DNA from: Cladocopium goreaui
Lineage: Eukaryota; Sar; Dinophyceae; Suessiales; Symbiodiniaceae
Assembly (NCBI GenBank): GCA_947184155.2
Contig: CAMXCT020001403.1
Coordinates: 81,916 to 145,915, forward strand
Direction of reading: 5' to 3'
Length of the DNA stretch: 64,000 nt
How positions within the stretch are numbered: position 1 is the stretch's first letter; the number at the start of each line of letters is the position of its first letter. The notes beneath the pieces are model-generated. The model saw nothing but the letters and a program-made list of their open reading frames with translations. It was not told the DNA's origin and did no database searches. Below are positions 30,813-44,228 of this stretch, one piece after another. Position numbers and translations under genes: made by a program.

Positions 30813-33800
30813 GGTTAAGCTCTGAAGTACTCTGTATATTAGGGTAATGTCCTGGAGTAGCCACGCCGGTGATGCAGGGCCAGCTTTTGAGGTGGCGATG
30901 GATCACCAGTCCAGTGCGAGGCACGACCTAGACGATGGAAGGTTCCAGGGGACCCTGGAAGAACTGAACCACAGATCTGGTGACTTTTACTTATTCGGAT
31001 ATGTAATATATATATATACACACACACCTGTAGAATATATACATACAAAAGCACGGTATCAACGTCTGTAAGAGGCCGTGTCGGTGATGGCATCAGCCAA
31101 TGCCATGATGGTGGTAATTTGCACATTTTCATTTCTCTTCATCAAATTCGTGGTTGATTTTCTATGGAAAGGTTCTGGAAATAGTCGGTGGATGCGTCAC
31201 AGCCTTCTTTTTCTTCGCAAGTCATGATCAAAGAACAAACAGCTTTGAAATTTGCCCCGTTTAGGTTGCTTCTCCAGCACGTTTCTTCTTAATATTCCGT
31301 GCATTTTTTGCCGGATCGACTCCTGCAGGAAGCAGATTTTCACATTGGCAACTCAGAGATGAAGGGCCTCAGGTGGTCGGGTCTATGATGGACTTACGAT
31401 GCTGAAAGCGAACTTCATCTTTCTTCATGATTTGTCTAGCCAAGATTTTCAATGCCAAGATACTCAGAATGGGTCGTTCTAAGCATTGTGGCGCTTTATC
31501 AATGTGCTAAGGACTCAGGGGTTGCAAGGGATTCCGATCATTTTGGGTAGCTGGGTAGCAGAACCCCGGACCTGTTTTGCGAGGAGGTGCACTGCTAATG
31601 CTAAGGTTCGATCCACGAATTGCCTGAAGTGATGCCAGAGCTTTGGAATTGAAGCAGACCGGGCAGACCCTCCAATTTGGTGGTTGAGGTCCGCATTCTT
31701 AAGAAACACTGATGTAGGAACCCACTTGTTCAAGTTGCCAAGTTGCTAAGATCATATTTGGCTTATAGTTTTTGGTTGAACCAAGCTGAGAAGAGCTTGC
31801 TAACAAGGCAGCTATTCCAAGAGGGTGGAAGGTTGCAGCTGCCGAGTGAAAACTGCTCGGCTGTACTGAGCTGCGCAACAGCCGCCAGACCCCAGTGTTG
31901 GCTGTGTGTGTCACAGCTCCAAGCTCCAGAAGAGGGACCAACTCTGTGGATCCACTCTGGAAAGTCTCTCTTCGATAAGATTCGATAAGTGAACAATTAG
32001 AACAATTCAATGTTTCCAGAAACGGGCCAAAGATGCGTGCGAGCGGCACTTGCTAGCCCGATCAAAGACCGGAGGAAGCAAACGAGCGAGCAGCAAAGTA
32101 CAACGTTCTTGCCTTCTGCAATCTCCAACACCTCTTTGTAATGTTTCTGTCACTTGGAAATGCGAGACTCAGCATGTCATGTCTTTGTGGGTCAAGTTCA
32201 TTGGTCTTGTGTAACTAGCATTCAGTGTCGAGATGCAGCAGCGTCCCAATATGTCGCAGCTTTCGCAGAGGTTACCATGAAAGTCATTCTACTACAGTGG
32301 TACAGTAGAGTTGAAAAAAACATCAGAGAATCTCCCTATCCAACCAGCAACAGCAGTCCTCAAAGAATATGCAGGAACTGACCTGCCAGTAGTTTCCTGC
32401 AGAGACTGAAGAATCATGCCTTGTCACTTTGCAGCAACCATTGCACCCCAGCCAAGTCACTCGTACACAAGATCAAAAGGAGATAAGAAGAGATGAGAAG
32501 AGCGTCCACATGGAGATCCCCGGGTTTTGGGGATATGCAGTATGTCAGTATGTCAGTATGTATATGTATATACATATATATTATGTATATATGTAGACAT
32601 ATTGCAATATTATGTAAAATGCACATGATGTACATAGACATGAAATGACATGAATATTATGTAATTATGTGCAGTATACGCATACATGTCAGCCCTGACT
32701 GCTGACTGACATCAGTCCAATGAGCGAGCCCGGCGCCTCGCCCGCGCTGTGGGGTGCACAGGGTCTGGCAGCCCTTTGGATGACGTCCTCGCAAGTCTTA
32801 GGTGAGGGCAGGATGCTAAAGTTTCAAGAGGCTGAAGCCAATTGCTTTGATACCAGGCATCCAAATTGAAATGGAGGATTCAAGTAGCTCGGAACCATTG
32901 TTCGACAGGGACTGTCGAATTTGGAAGAGTTTCTATGAAAAGAGTCGAACATCAATGAAATCTCGAGACATCCATTCAGAGAACAGGTTACTTAGAATAT
33001 TTAGAATAGAATTACATACAATTTAACGTACAGTTATTCACTGTTCACACAACTTTTATGCATTTTTTTGTTGGTCACACAACTTTCTGGTCCCAAAATG
33101 GCCTCGGTGTCACGATCAGGCGACGTGCGCCCAGCCAGTGCGATCAGTGGCTTTACCCGGCGACCGGAGGCGCAATAATTTGATGTCAGGGTTTACAATA
33201 GAATGAATATGGAATGATTTTTAGAATCAGCGTGGATTATACATCAACACGCATCTTCTTTTTTGAATATGTAGTGAATCACATCTTGCATGTGATATTA
33301 TTGTTTGTATTGTATATATATATATATACAATAAGTCATATCTACGTAATCTACATAACCCACAGTTTAAAGCCCATGCGACACATGTTCCATGGCCCTG
33401 CGCTTCGGAGGTGCCGCTTGAGTTGCTGCTGCTTTCTGCAGGGGTTCAGCTACGCACTGGGCATGAAGGCATCATGGCACAACGAATGCAGGTTGTGTCA
33501 TGGGCCAATCCCCAAACACCATGAATCTTCTGGATCTTTGGGTCAGTTTGTTGAAGGTTGGGGCACTTCTGGAGGTGTGACTTGCTTTCATCTCAAAGTT
33601 TGTACCAGTAATTGGACCAGTAATGATGGTAAGCTGTTCTTGGTGTGTTCACAAACAAAGAGTTTCAATGTCGCCTCCTCAGTGGCTAAGGGCGTGGGTT
33701 CCGAGGACTCCTACCCCAAGAAGAGAGAAACATCAACAGTCATTGAAGTGACCAACAGCGACTCCTTGCCAATTTCCACCCATAACCCATGGCCAATTTC

Positions 33801-35337
33801 CAGTCATACTGAGAACTGTCTTTTTGAGTTGATCTCTCCGACGCAGTGTCCATTTGGTGCTCCATTTTGGTGCTTGCTGAGGCTGTTTCCAATCCCTTCG
33901 TGGCATCTTGGCTGCGGCTGTGGGGATGGCCATAGCGCTGCTGCGGCATCTGCGCTCCGATGGTGCCGGTGTGACTTGGAGCGGGCAACAAAACAAGGGA
34001 GCGCTACAAGCTGTCTTAGCCAGTACTAAGCGACAAAACAAGGGCTTTGAGCATGGCTCTCTACTCAATTCTTTGTGAAATTGAATGGCGTATACTTTTG
34101 ATATCTTTTGATGCTTCATAACAATTATTAGGTGGTGACCCTCAGGCCGTGATCACAAACAACCTGCAAACAAGGAGTGACTAAGTTGCGAAGTCCCACT
34201 TGGTTTGGGCTTGTCCATCTTTTTGTGATGCGGAGCACAAAAGGCATAGGACTTTGGACCCCTGGATTTTGGATTTGAGACACACCTGAAGTCCCCAGGT
34301 TCCAGGTGCTTCACCAGATTTTCTAAAATGATGCACTATGGCCAGGAGCAAAGCTGTTGGTTGCCAGTTGCTCCTGCTTCCTTGGTGGGATCCAGTGTCT
34401 TGGGAGCAAGACAGGTGGCAGTGCTTCTGTTGCGAGTTGATGTGGTGACATCCCAGTTGCAGGTAGCTCGCGCCCTTACTAGATGACATGTGACAGATTT
34501 TTCGCAGATTGATCCAATTTTGTGGTAGTGTCAGCTGCATTGTTTGCCAAGCTGAGTGATAGTGTAAATGCACTCATGGCGGTGCACCAAGGATGGCTGT
34601 CCACTTCCATATTCATCGGTTGCCTCTGCTTTGTTTGCAGCGCTGCTGGCTGTCACTTGCAGCTCCCTGGAACGTGGGCTGTTGACCCTGGACCGGCAAG
34701 GACGGCTTTGGCAGTGACTCAATGATCGATCTCCGGGTTGGCCGCTGATAAGATGATCAGCTTAAAGAAGGCTGGGATTCCACTAGATGCACAAAACAGC
34801 TATTCCGATTCCAGAAAAGATGACCCAAGCAAAGTGTCCGTATAGACAGGGGCTATCGTGAAAGTCCTGATAGACTCATAGACTGATAGAAGCTTCTTTG
34901 CGACCGAGGGGTAAGGCATCTTCATTGATATGAGTGCAAGCCATGTTCGGCATGAGCGGCTCAACCGATGACAAACAAATCAAAGGACCATATGTATTGG
35001 TTTGGCATTTTGACCTTGGGCCTCGAAATCTAGATGATTTCATTTTCCATGATGTCCTGAATTGCTCCATCCTTTCTATCAGTTCATCTCTGAAGAAATG
35101 TCAAGAAGATTCAAGAAGACCCTTTTTGGGGTGCTTTGATTGTGCAACTTAGGTTCGCTCTCCTGGTTTGGTTTGCTGCACTCATCCCCAGTGGCTACAT
35201 CTTCCTATTTTCCGCTGTGACACCGGCTGCTCGCGAGCTGGTTTGGACATGGCCCCTGGCGCAGCTGGTGGATATCCTGCTAGGCTCATGGTCTGGGAAT
35301 CTAAATGGAACAGGCAGAAGGCACCCAGGATGGCTGT
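30813..35337. other. Gene-poor region
   Basis: No domain recognised. The longest ORF (33214-34029, + strand) starts in a TATATA tract and has no family signature. TA-rich tracts lie at about 31005-31040, 32555-32600 and 33313-33335. Confidence 0.45.
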
Positions 35338-35441
35338 TACCCTCCGGTAATTTAACATAGCTATTGAAAATGACCATTTATAGTGGATTTTCCCATAAAA
35401 AATGGTGATTTTCCATAGTTATGTTAGTTTACCGGAGGGTA
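35338..35441. repeat. 104-bp MITE, copy 1
   Basis: Starts TACCCTCCGG and ends CCGGAGGGTA, with inverted ends continuing through GGTAATTTAACATAG / CTATGTTAGTTTACC-like sequence; nearly the whole element folds back on itself. TA is present at both ends, consistent with a TA target duplication. Close copies are at 56579-56682 (about 95% by eye) and 61089-61192. Confidence 0.85.
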
Positions 35442-38400
35442 TATACCCAAGGCTGAAGGAAAGCTTTATTCTGAGAGTTGTAGTTGAGTGGCCAAGCAGG
35501 ATTGAGTGTACCTCTGTCAAGAATGAATTTGGGAGAATGTTCGGACACTGAAGAAGATCCAGCCAGGACCAGGAGAAAAATATTTCAGCACTGGGTTGAC
35601 GTCCACAAACCTGTGGTGTCGAATACGCAAAACCACTTGGCAACTGCAACAATTATTCAATAGATTACTATTTGAAGAGGTGGAATCCAGGTTTTTAGCG
35701 CTCGCTTCCATCGTGGGTACCATCTATGGCCAGGTGCATGTGTGGTTGGGAAGCCTTTTGCCAGTTGGCAAGGAGGCAGGAACCAGAGCATGCAGCAGAC
35801 AGACCCCAGTTCTTCCTTTTTTACAGGCAACAAAATCTTGATCTCCTCCAGCTGCGGCAAACTGTTCCAGGTGCAGCAGATGTTCTCTGCCTGATTCTGG
35901 TGTTGGTGCTGTTGCTACCCATCGAGCCTCTTGTGGCGGCAATCGTGGGCTGGTGGTGGGGAACTAATGAACATTGTTGTGCAACAAAATTAGGCTTTTG
36001 TCGTAGGACTCATTCAGTGGAAAGTGGCTGGATTCCGTCAATTGTTTCTCCAGCTTCCTATCACACATACCCATGTCCTTTTCTATCACTACCTACGTGC
36101 ACACATATGCTATATGTACATAATGTATCGTGACCGACCGTGCACTGCAGGATTTGGCGAACAAATTTGCATTTTCCACGCGTCTTTCCTCCTTGCGGGT
36201 GCCTGCATTTAATTAATTTTCGGCAAGGGTCCGCACGCTCACGAAATACTCGTCGGCATGTGCACCGGTCTCACACGTGCGCGTGACTTTGAGACGAACG
36301 TCCGAGATGTACATAATGTATCGTCATGTCATATGTATTCTACACGCAGCTCCCAAAAAAATCATCAGGCTACCCGTCCGGATGATCAACGATTCATCAC
36401 CTGAGGTCCCTGCAGGGCTTCCAGGCCGCAAAGCTGGGCAGCCTAGGTCTGGCATTGACGCTAGGGTCTGCAGGCCGGGATCCACAGGGGTACCCGAAAA
36501 TTCTGGGGAAAAGCATCGCAACCCCCAAAAAATCCATGGGTGAATCATCATTTTGCCAAATAAATTGGCCGTGAAATGGGGTATCCCCTGTTTTCAGACA
36601 TACTCAAACAGTTGAACATGGCCCAATTTGGCGGATGGTGCTGGCAACTCAATGCGACACTCCTGTACCGACGGCTTTGGATGCCTTTTTATCAGTGTAC
36701 AATCCTGGATTTTCAACCGTTGGAGAGATTCTTCAGCTTTGGGGGGTTGGGGGGACCATACCATTGGGGGTGTGGGGGGTTCCGGTCACACGTGTGTATG
36801 TATGTATATATATGTCGATAAGATGGCACACCGTCTTTTTGGATTCAAAAAATCGCAGGGGTCAAAGTGGTCATCAAGGCTCCACCCACGGGGCCAAAGA
36901 TGGCACAGTGCTATTCATGAGGTCCAGCTTACTGACTGAAAACCACAAATTTTATACTGAGACCATTGCCTTGGTTATGTGCCATTTTAGATTCCTCTAC
37001 TAGACCAAATACATAAAAGCAAATATGCATATAAACAATGAGGTACGGCTCAAATTTTCCTCTTCTGCTTCCTTCCTCTTCCTTTCCTTTTCTTTTCCTT
37101 GTCCGTTCCTTTCCAAAGCCAAGCCAAAAGTGCATGGAACTTTCCAATACAAAACAGGTGCGTACGTATTGCAAATGGGGTGTGTCACACTACGATGGCA
37201 CACCCTGCTCTCAAGACCATTTAATCGGGGAAGACTATGCAAAAATGAAGGCAGGACCATGCAAAAAATCTCAAAACACACTGGAGGACCCAAGAAAAAC
37301 AATGGAAAATGGAGCGGCACAAACCAAAAGTGAAGGTCAAAACACACATATGTCACGTATATATATATATATGTACACAATATAGTCATATTTTGGCCAA
37401 GTGGCCCGTTTCTCTGCCATCGGCGTTGTGCAGGGGTCAGCTTGCTGGCGCGTTTTTTGGCGCATCCAGCCTTGGTAGGACCGTGGGCGGCAGGTTGGGA
37501 CCAAGCACCACGGTGCCATGGTGCCCTTGTTGAAACAGCACAGGACTTGGCAAGACCTCCTGGGAGGCGATCTTCCTGTGTGGACCGTTGCTCCTTGGCG
37601 AGTTGATCACCAACCTCCCATGGATAGCGGCATTGGTCAGTTGAGCCTGAAGGGCTTAGATGAGACCCGGTGGCTAAGGTTAGAGATGTGCGGCCAATAC
37701 TTGGGCCCCAATTTTCAGAGAAGTGCTCCAGGCCGAAGGGGGCCGGGAAACCATACGTTTTGTCGGATGGGGTGGGATTGGAGGGTCGAGGGGATGTTTT
37801 GAAGAAAATCTGTGGCAAGGCAAAGGTTCTTTATTTATTTGTTTATTTATTTATTTGTGTCATTTTGTGTCTGTATTTTTGTTTGACAATGTACACATAG
37901 GTTCGTCAAGCTCCAATGCACCTAGACGTCGTGGCAGGTTTCCTGGCCTTCAACTTCTGTTTGTGGACCTTGGCCTCAAATTTGGCCACGGGGCTTAGGC
38001 CCAGTGGAGTCGTGAGTTGTCGTGGGATAGGTTTTGGATCGATTCATGGATGACTCTTGGATTGTTTTTTGGATATGGCATGGTCAGAACAAAACATCCT
38101 GGAAAACCTACTGAGAAATATTGTAAGATAATCCACCTAATCATTTTTGAGATGTTGACAAACTCTTGACCTAGCCCATACACAATATCTGGATATTTCC
38201 CATGCGTATCCACATTGTGGAAAGTCTGCTGCGAAGGCTTTGCATCCACAAGGCCTCCTCCGATCGTTTCCGGACCAGCGCTTGCGAGTAAAATCCAGGG
38301 TCGCCAGGGTCGTTCGGACCAGTTGTCTTTGGGAAATGTGTGTTGGAGATCGCCAGAACCCATTCAGTTTCCCTGTATGGATGCCTGGTTTTGGGAAACT

Positions 38401-39240
38401 CCACTCCCAATTCCTAGGATTCTGATTGAACATGCTCAGCATCTGAGCCCATTTATTCTTGCTGCCTCCTTAACCCATCCCTGGCTCAAGCCTGAGAGCT
38501 TGATGGAGCCCCAGCGGAGAATTAACGTAAGATCAGATGGAAGGGGTTCAAGACATCCTGCTATGTGACGGGGAAACTTCAGACTTCAGCGAGTGGTTCA
38601 AATGAAACTTGCATTCAGTATCGCAGGAATAAAATCCAGTAACGCCTAGAACCGCGCACATGGCACTCAAGCCAAAACACACGGCACTCATGCCAAATCC
38701 AGTGAACAGAATGAGAGGTTTCAGTGGAATACAACATGGATTTATCTACATTTGAAGCGCGTGGGTGTGTATATATACATATGCATGTCACTCCACTGAA
38801 TAGCCAAGACGTTTTCATAGGAGTCTCATGCCCTGGATTGACAATGACTGCACCGGTGGGAGCCTGCCTGTGTGGTGGGACTTCATGGTGCAGAGATGGT
38901 TGAGGCGCTGAAGAAGTCCATGTCATCCTTCATCAAACGTGGTTGGGAAATCCCCAACAACATGGAGGTTCCCCATGTTTGACTACCACAGAGTAAGGAA
39001 GGACCTTTCGAATCCTTCAATCTTTGAAAAAGATGTGGATTCAACATGTGGCCAGCACCGGGTGCCATTTTTTCGTGCAAAGGTAATTCTGCCTTCGCGT
39101 GTGCCAAGAGCGCTTGGGGCCTCAATGACAACTGCTGTCCCCTGGGGCTCCCGGCAATTGCTGTTGAAGTATGGTCTCCAACTCCATGCCTTTCGTTGTA
39201 ATCTCCAAGGTTTTTGAATGCTCTTTAAGCCAAAAAGAAA
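35442..39240. other. Gene-poor region with possible membrane-protein exons
   Basis: Hydrophobic exon-like stretches occur at about 35150-35290 (FALLVWFAALIPSGYIFLF) and 35860-35960 (VLCLILVLVLLLPIEPLVAA), in different frames, possibly exons of one spliced gene. Family unknown. A foldback pair with CAGGGG(A)TACCC lies at about 36487-36600. The rest has no recognisable content. Confidence 0.35.
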
Positions 39241-39819
39241 TATATGTATGTATATATTTACATATACAAATATATATATATGTATATATATATATGTAAA
39301 TATGTGTACACATATATGTATATATACACATATGTAAATGTATGTATGTATGTATGTATGTACGTACGTACGTATGTATGTATGTATGTATATATATATA
39401 TATATGTATGTATGTATATATTTATATGTATTACATATATATTTATGTATACATATATGTGTATAAATGCAATAAATGTAAATATATATATATGTACAAA
39501 TATGTATACATATACATATATACACATATACATATATACATATATACATATATACATATATACATATATACATATATACATATATATATACATATATACA
39601 TATATATATATACATATATACATATATACATATATATATACATATATACATATATACATATATACATATATACATATATACATATATACATATATACACA
39701 TTTATATATATACACATGTATACATATGTACATATATGCATATGTATATATATATATATGCATATATGTATAGATATATATATATACATACATATGTATA
39801 TATACATGTATATATATCT
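39241..39819. repeat. TATATACA/TATG microsatellite, left of the LINE
   Basis: Nearly 580 bp of TATATACA, TATG and TATA repeats. It ends exactly where the A tail of the LINE begins (read as T on the + strand). ORFs of Tyr/Ile/Met/Val/Cys in it are artefacts. Confidence 0.95.
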
Positions 39820-39905
39820 TTTTTTTGGCACACTGCATGTTGGGACATCTCTCGCCGCGGCAGCTGCTGTCCTTGAATTCGTGAGACGCCAGCAGTGACA
39901 GTTCA

Positions 39906-42900
39906 TCACTTCACACAGTCTGGTCCAATGGTTTCTGTGAATTCTGTGCAAACCATGGCCAAGATTGTGTCCTTTACATCTGCGGGAATGTGATGCTGGC
40001 TGCTTGGCATCGGCATTGATGCTAAAAACGTGGCAAAACTGGCAGCAAATGCACTGCACAGCGCCGGCGGATACTCCTTGAGTACCGCAGTACGGAAATG
40101 ACCCTCTTGGTCAAGTCCAATTGATCGACCTTTGGGAAGCTCTGCACTGATTGCATTGGCTCGAAGATGAAGAGGCAAGGACGGCAGGTTGAGTGTCAAC
40201 AGCGTCGTGCTTTTGGCACTGTCAGCACCAAGGAGTCCCTGAGCAAATGTGACCTTCTCGAAGCCCGGCAGAGTCAGGAGAAGCTGGATGAGAGGAAGCT
40301 TCCATATGCTTGGGCTGCCTGTGTCGGAAGGTTCAGCAGGATGCTCCAAAATGCCACTGCCGTCAACCTCGTCAAGGAGGATCATGCAGATAATGCTAAA
40401 CGCCAAGAGCTTGTGGCCGTCCATGATCTGGCGCTTCTCTCTGAGTGAGAGTGACCAGAATCCCCATAGATCCTCCGCAGATCGAATGGGTCGGGGCCCA
40501 GTCTTGCCCTGTCGTTGCATGGTCATGTCCACTTTGCCCCTCGCTGCGGACCACGTGCAACAGGGGGGACCTCCAAGCATCCCAAGGACGTATCCACTGC
40601 GAATGGCATTCGTCCAAAATTGGTACGACTCAGGTCTGCCGATATCACCCCATTGCTGGTCAATCACCAAGTCAAGTGATACTACAAAGAGCATCTCAAT
40701 GCCAGTTCTCTCCGCGGTGGCGTCGAGGTACCACTGGAAGTCCCCGTAGCGCCTGCGGCCTGAGTAGGCATGCACCACCACACGTTCTTGAAAATGGACG
40801 CGAGGAACCGTCGGCTCGACGAAGCGTGGGGGATCATGAGCTTGTAGTTCTCTGCACCAGTCTTCATAATGCGGCAGCGCAAGATCTTGGTCCGTTGACC
40901 GTTCGCAGAAATCCTCTGCAAGGAAGCTCCACTGACGGAAGTCCGCAAGGCGATAGAGCAGCTGTCTCCACTCCATTAGGCCAAGGTGGGCCAAGTTGGC
41001 ATCTTCGAGCGTGAGGGACTCTGCAATGTAGTGTAATGTCCGTTTGGTCATCGTCCAACTCACAGGGTGGGTCTGGATGCGCTCATAAAGTTCGTGAAAA
41101 AGGTCTCGTTCTGGTTGGTCCTGATGATCAAAACATGCCGAGACCAAATCTTCATAAAGACTGTCACAGAAATGTTCATCAGCACGTGGTCTGTGGCGCG
41201 CATCTTTAGGTCCTTGTGCTTGCAAAGTGGGCACAAGTCCATCGTGCGCTCTATGGAGTCTCTCATTGGCAAGAGAACCCTTTCCTGGTGCAGGTACCGC
41301 GTGTTGACGTTGTCCTTGAAGAAGATGTCGACATTGCGCAGTGCATCGCAAATGTTGTTGAAGTTTAGCAAAGGTGTGGTACTCCCGCAAGCATGATGGA
41401 CAAGTCGTTCCATCATAAAGGCGTCGGACTGGTGCCACGATGCCATGTGCTCGACAGAGATGTGCACCTTCTTCTCCATGACTCTTGAATCTCTTGCTAC
41501 AGCGCATGCATCCAAAGATCTGATGGTCTTGCGTAGGGGCTGGTTGATAGAGCTGCGGTCGATAGGCCAGCGGTCCCTTGTCGGCCAAGAATCCAAAAGC
41601 ATCTCGGTGCAAACGTAGAAGCAATAAACGATCTTCTGAATGCAAAAGTTCAAGCTGCACTGCTCGTTGAAGAAGTCGTTTCCAATAGGTTCGATGGTAG
41701 CGGAGCACATTTTCCCATGGACCAAAATGATCACGTGGCGCCGGGAGCGTCGTGGTCGAGCAAACAAGGTCCCAGAGCCACTGTAGGTCATCACAAAGCA
41801 AGGCCATCCATTGCGAGTCGGCTCGCAGTACAGCCCATGGTGTGACATGTTCGCACTTGTAGAGGAGAGCAAGATAGCGAAGTCTGGCTACTCGTAGCAC
41901 TGTGGTCGGTTGTGGCAGGCCAAGAATGACTGAGACTTCCTCGTCGGACATGGGCTTGTCATGAGGCAGCTTCATCAGGCGGCGATAAAGGCGCATGTAG
42001 GCACTGTGAAAATACTGCTTGTTGATCTTGTCCATGAGCGTCCATGACTCGGTCCCATACGTAACCTTGCTAGCCACCAAAGTCTGGAATAACTCACTGC
42101 GCTTCCGCAATGGAAGGTGACCATTTTGGAAGAGAGTCTTCCGATGTTGCGTGAAGGTCTGGTGACCTTGGGCAACTTTCCTTCTCATCTCGTAGCGCGT
42201 CTCTCCACTATGATGAATGAGTCCACCTAGATGTTGATAGTGCCCGACAACGACAATCTCTCTGCTGCCTCCTTCAGTCAGAATAGTCATCTTGCCGGCA
42301 GTGGATGGACCGAAGTATTTGTTGCGGAGTGGTCTGGAGCCTTTGCCTCTGAAGGCAAATAAGATCTCACTTTTCCCTCGTTGAAGGTTCGGTGTGACCC
42401 CATGGCGTTGACAAGCATCCAGAAGAATTCCACATGCAACACCAGTCTTGGTCTCAATGGCCTGGGCTGTTGGAGCGGAAACTGTGACGCACAAGTCATC
42501 CATCCAAGTTGGCCCTAAAAAGGGCAGAGGCCTTGTCGGTGCCCTGGCACTTGGAAAAAGGCCATTGGTCTCGGCATCCTCGAAATGTTCAATCAGGTCG
42601 GCTTGTATCATTTGAGCCTCTACCGATTTGAGGATTCGAGAAAACATGTACCCAAACACCACATCGGCGAATGGGTCGCCGGGTCGAGTGCCAACTGCCG
42701 TGCGCACATAGTCTGTCTGGCCAGCAACCCAAAAGTGCGTATCAGTATGCAAGGCCCGAAGAGCAACTTGAAGATGTTGGGGTAGACCAGCAAGTTCCGT
42801 AGCAGATGGACTCTGCAGGAGTTCATGAAGGTCGTGAAGAATTTGATCATCAAGGTTCAAGCGAGCAGCAATTTGTCCCAAAACCGCGTCTGGAAGAGTG

Positions 42901-44228
42901 CCACCGACCGCCAGAGGGCGGATGACGCGATAAAAGGCTTCCTGCAAGTCCAGGAAAATGAGTCCTGACGATGCACGTTGCTGTTTTGCCCGTCTCAACG
43001 TCGCTCGGACGTGATGGACACCAAGTCCTACAGGCACTCGCTTTCGACCTCCAATCTGACTTCTCTGTAAGAAGCATTCATACAAGCTGGATTGTTGCTC
43101 GCGAATCACTCGATGCAGAGTCTTCCCCACGTGTGAGCTGATCAACAAAGAACGATAGGAACTGCATTCTTGTTGTGCTCCTTTGCGCTTCCACGCTGAC
43201 ACAAGGAGACCTCCTTTGTGGAGTAGCGCTTCTTGGCCATGCGCCAGGAGTTTCAGCATCTGCGTGTATGTGAGTCTCGCCATGGTCACAGGTTGGCAGT
43301 GACATAGCTCTGGTGGGATGTCATCAGCACCAATAGCTTTACCTGGTCGAACTCGTCGAAAAGCTCGTTCAAGATCTGTCAGCCTTGGAATATCCTCTGG
43401 CTGGAGGCGGAGCCCGTCAGGAATGCACTCCTGTAGATTCTGCTTCCAGAGGTTTCTCAGCTGCCTCTCATCCATCCTGGTTCCCCCTTCCATGGCTCCG
43501 AAAAAGTTGGCCCATCGATCGGTCAATTCCTGTGGGGTACGACATGGACGACCATTCTCATCGTTGACCATAGGTAATGGCATCTCTCTCCGGTGTCGCA
43601 TGTTTGTGGGTCCAATCAATGGCTTGAGGGCTTGGAGGATGTCACTGGCGTGGCATTCCGGTGGCAAGGTCGAGACTGCGTCTCGAAGGGCTTGTCCTCG
43701 TGCTTCACGCAGCTTTCTTCTTAGAGCAAAGTTGGAACGCTGAAATTGAACTCCATGTTTAAGAAGTGCACATTGTAATGAGATAGCAAAGGTCTCGCCA
43801 GGGACATCAATTTCCGGTTGGTTCCAACAGGCAAATGCTCTCGCAAGCAATTCTCTGGCCTGCATGCGACGGAGTTGACGAAGACGACGACCTGCTTGAA
43901 GTTTCTGAGCTCGAAGCGCCCACATCTCCTCTGTGATGAAGGGCTTTTTGGGGCCAGTTTTGCGTTTGGGGCAATGGCTTTGTAATGTCTGGACAAGATG
44001 TTGATTGCAATGATCAACCTGTGTTGCAATGTCCGCATCCCAATCCAAAGGCACATAGCCGCAGAGTTGTGGTCCCAGTGTGCTGTGAGCAATGGCAGTA
44101 CGGTCATAGTTTCTGGCATTGTGTCCATTTGATGGGCTGTGCGAGGAGAATTGAAACCACTGCACTTCCAGTCCGACAGCTGTATGATCCCCAATGTTGC
44201 CCAAATCCAGTTCCGGAATCGTTCTGGA
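39906..44228 (-). CDS. LINE ORF2, C-terminal part: reverse transcriptase, Cys/His fingers and MT-like domain
   Basis: Begins with the last endonuclease motif ([16 protein letters not shown]). RT motifs, numbered from 44204: [11 protein letters not shown] (about 285), [11 protein letters not shown] with catalytic Asp (about 417), [14 protein letters not shown] (about 510), and TWMDDLCV with the Asp pair (about 565). Two Cys/His fingers follow: CMRCSKRF...HLCRAH (about 895-920) and CPSCLREY...LQQHLRC (about 938-960). The last ~290 residues are methyltransferase-like: [17 protein letters not shown] (about 1140), [13 protein letters not shown] (about 1209, very close to the PC loop of cytosine-C5 methyltransferases), ILEHPAEP (about 1288) and [14 protein letters not shown] (about 1370). 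RT would perform target-primed reverse transcription in the nucleus. The role of the MT-like domain is unknown; DNA or RNA modification of the element is an inference. Confidence 0.85.
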   Translation of the reverse strand, partial: SRTIPELDLGNIGDHTAVGLEVQWFQFSSHSPSNGHNARNYDRTAIAHSTLGPQLCGYVPLDWDADIATQVDHCNQHLVQTLQSHCPKRKTGPKKPFITEEMWALRAQKLQAGRRLRQLRRMQARELLARAFACWNQPEIDVPGETFAISLQCALLKHGVQFQRSNFALRRKLREARGQALRDAVSTLPPECHASDILQALKPLIGPTNMRHRREMPLPMVNDENGRPCRTPQELTDRWANFFGAMEGGTRMDERQLRNLWKQNLQECIPDGLRLQPEDIPRLTDLERAFRRVRPGKAIGADDIPPELCHCQPVTMARLTYTQMLKLLAHGQEALLHKGGLLVSAWKRKGAQQECSSYRSLLISSHVGKTLHRVIREQQSSLYECFLQRSQIGGRKRVPVGLGVHHVRATLRRAKQQRASSGLIFLDLQEAFYRVIRPLAVGGTLPDAVLGQIAARLNLDDQILHDLHELLQSPSATELAGLPQHLQVALRALHTDTHFWVAGQTDYVRTAVGTRPGDPFADVVFGYMFSRILKSVEAQMIQADLIEHFEDAETNGLFPSARAPTRPLPFLGPTWMDDLCVTVSAPTAQAIETKTGVACGILLDACQRHGVTPNLQRGKSEILFAFRGKGSRPLRNKYFGPSTAGKMTILTEGGSREIVVVGHYQHLGGLIHHSGETRYEMRRKVAQGHQTFTQHRKTLFQNGHLPLRKRSELFQTLVASKVTYGTESWTLMDKINKQYFHSAYMRLYRRLMKLPHDKPMSDEEVSVILGLPQPTTVLRVARLRYLALLYKCEHVTPWAVLRADSQWMALLCDDLQWLWDLVCSTTTLPAPRDHFGPWENVLRYHRTYWKRLLQRAVQLELLHSEDRLLLLRLHRDAFGFLADKGPLAYRPQLYQPAPTQDHQIFGCMRCSKRFKSHGEEGAHLCRAHGIVAPVRRLYDGTTCPSCLREYHTFAKLQQHLRCTAQCRHLLQGQRQHAVPAPGKGSLANERLHRAHDGLVPTLQAQGPKDARHRPRADEHFCDSLYEDLVSACFDHQDQPERDLFHELYERIQTHPVSWTMTKRTLHYIAESLTLEDANLAHLGLMEWRQLLYRLADFRQWSFLAEDFCERSTDQDLALPHYEDWCRELQAHDPPRFVEPTVPRVHFQERVVVHAYSGRRRYGDFQWYLDATAERTGIEMLFVVSLDLVIDQQWGDIGRPESYQFWTNAIRSGYVLGMLGGPPCCTWSAARGKVDMTMQRQGKTGPRPIRSAEDLWGFWSLSLREKRQIMDGHKLLAFSIICMILLDEVDGSGILEHPAEPSDTGSPSIWKLPLIQLLLTLPGFEKVTFAQGLLGADSAKSTTLLTLNLPSLPLHLRANAISAELPKGRSIGLDQEGHFRTAVLKEYPPALCSAFAASFATFLASMPMPSSQHHIPADVKDTILAMVCTEFTETIGPDCVK

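Noticed and set aside
29517-30924. Overlapping - strand ORFs with repeated CLRRF.SVSLCF and TQSKLKTC peptides
   Set aside because: They come from an ~86-bp satellite whose frames stay open because unit lengths are 2 modulo 3. Composition is repetitive and no start or domain is convincing.
33214-34029. 271-residue + strand ORF
   Set aside because: It begins in AT-rich DNA and a TATATA tract and has no recognisable domain or balanced composition; likely chance, though part may be an exon.
39244-39876. Tyr/Ile/Met/Val-rich ORFs near the LINE 3' end
   Set aside because: Pure TATATACA/TATG microsatellite on both strands.
43721-44200. C-terminal part of the endonuclease frame
   Set aside because: It overlaps the RT ORF, and the last endonuclease motif GDHTAV lies in the RT frame, so this tail is out-of-frame sequence after an indel.
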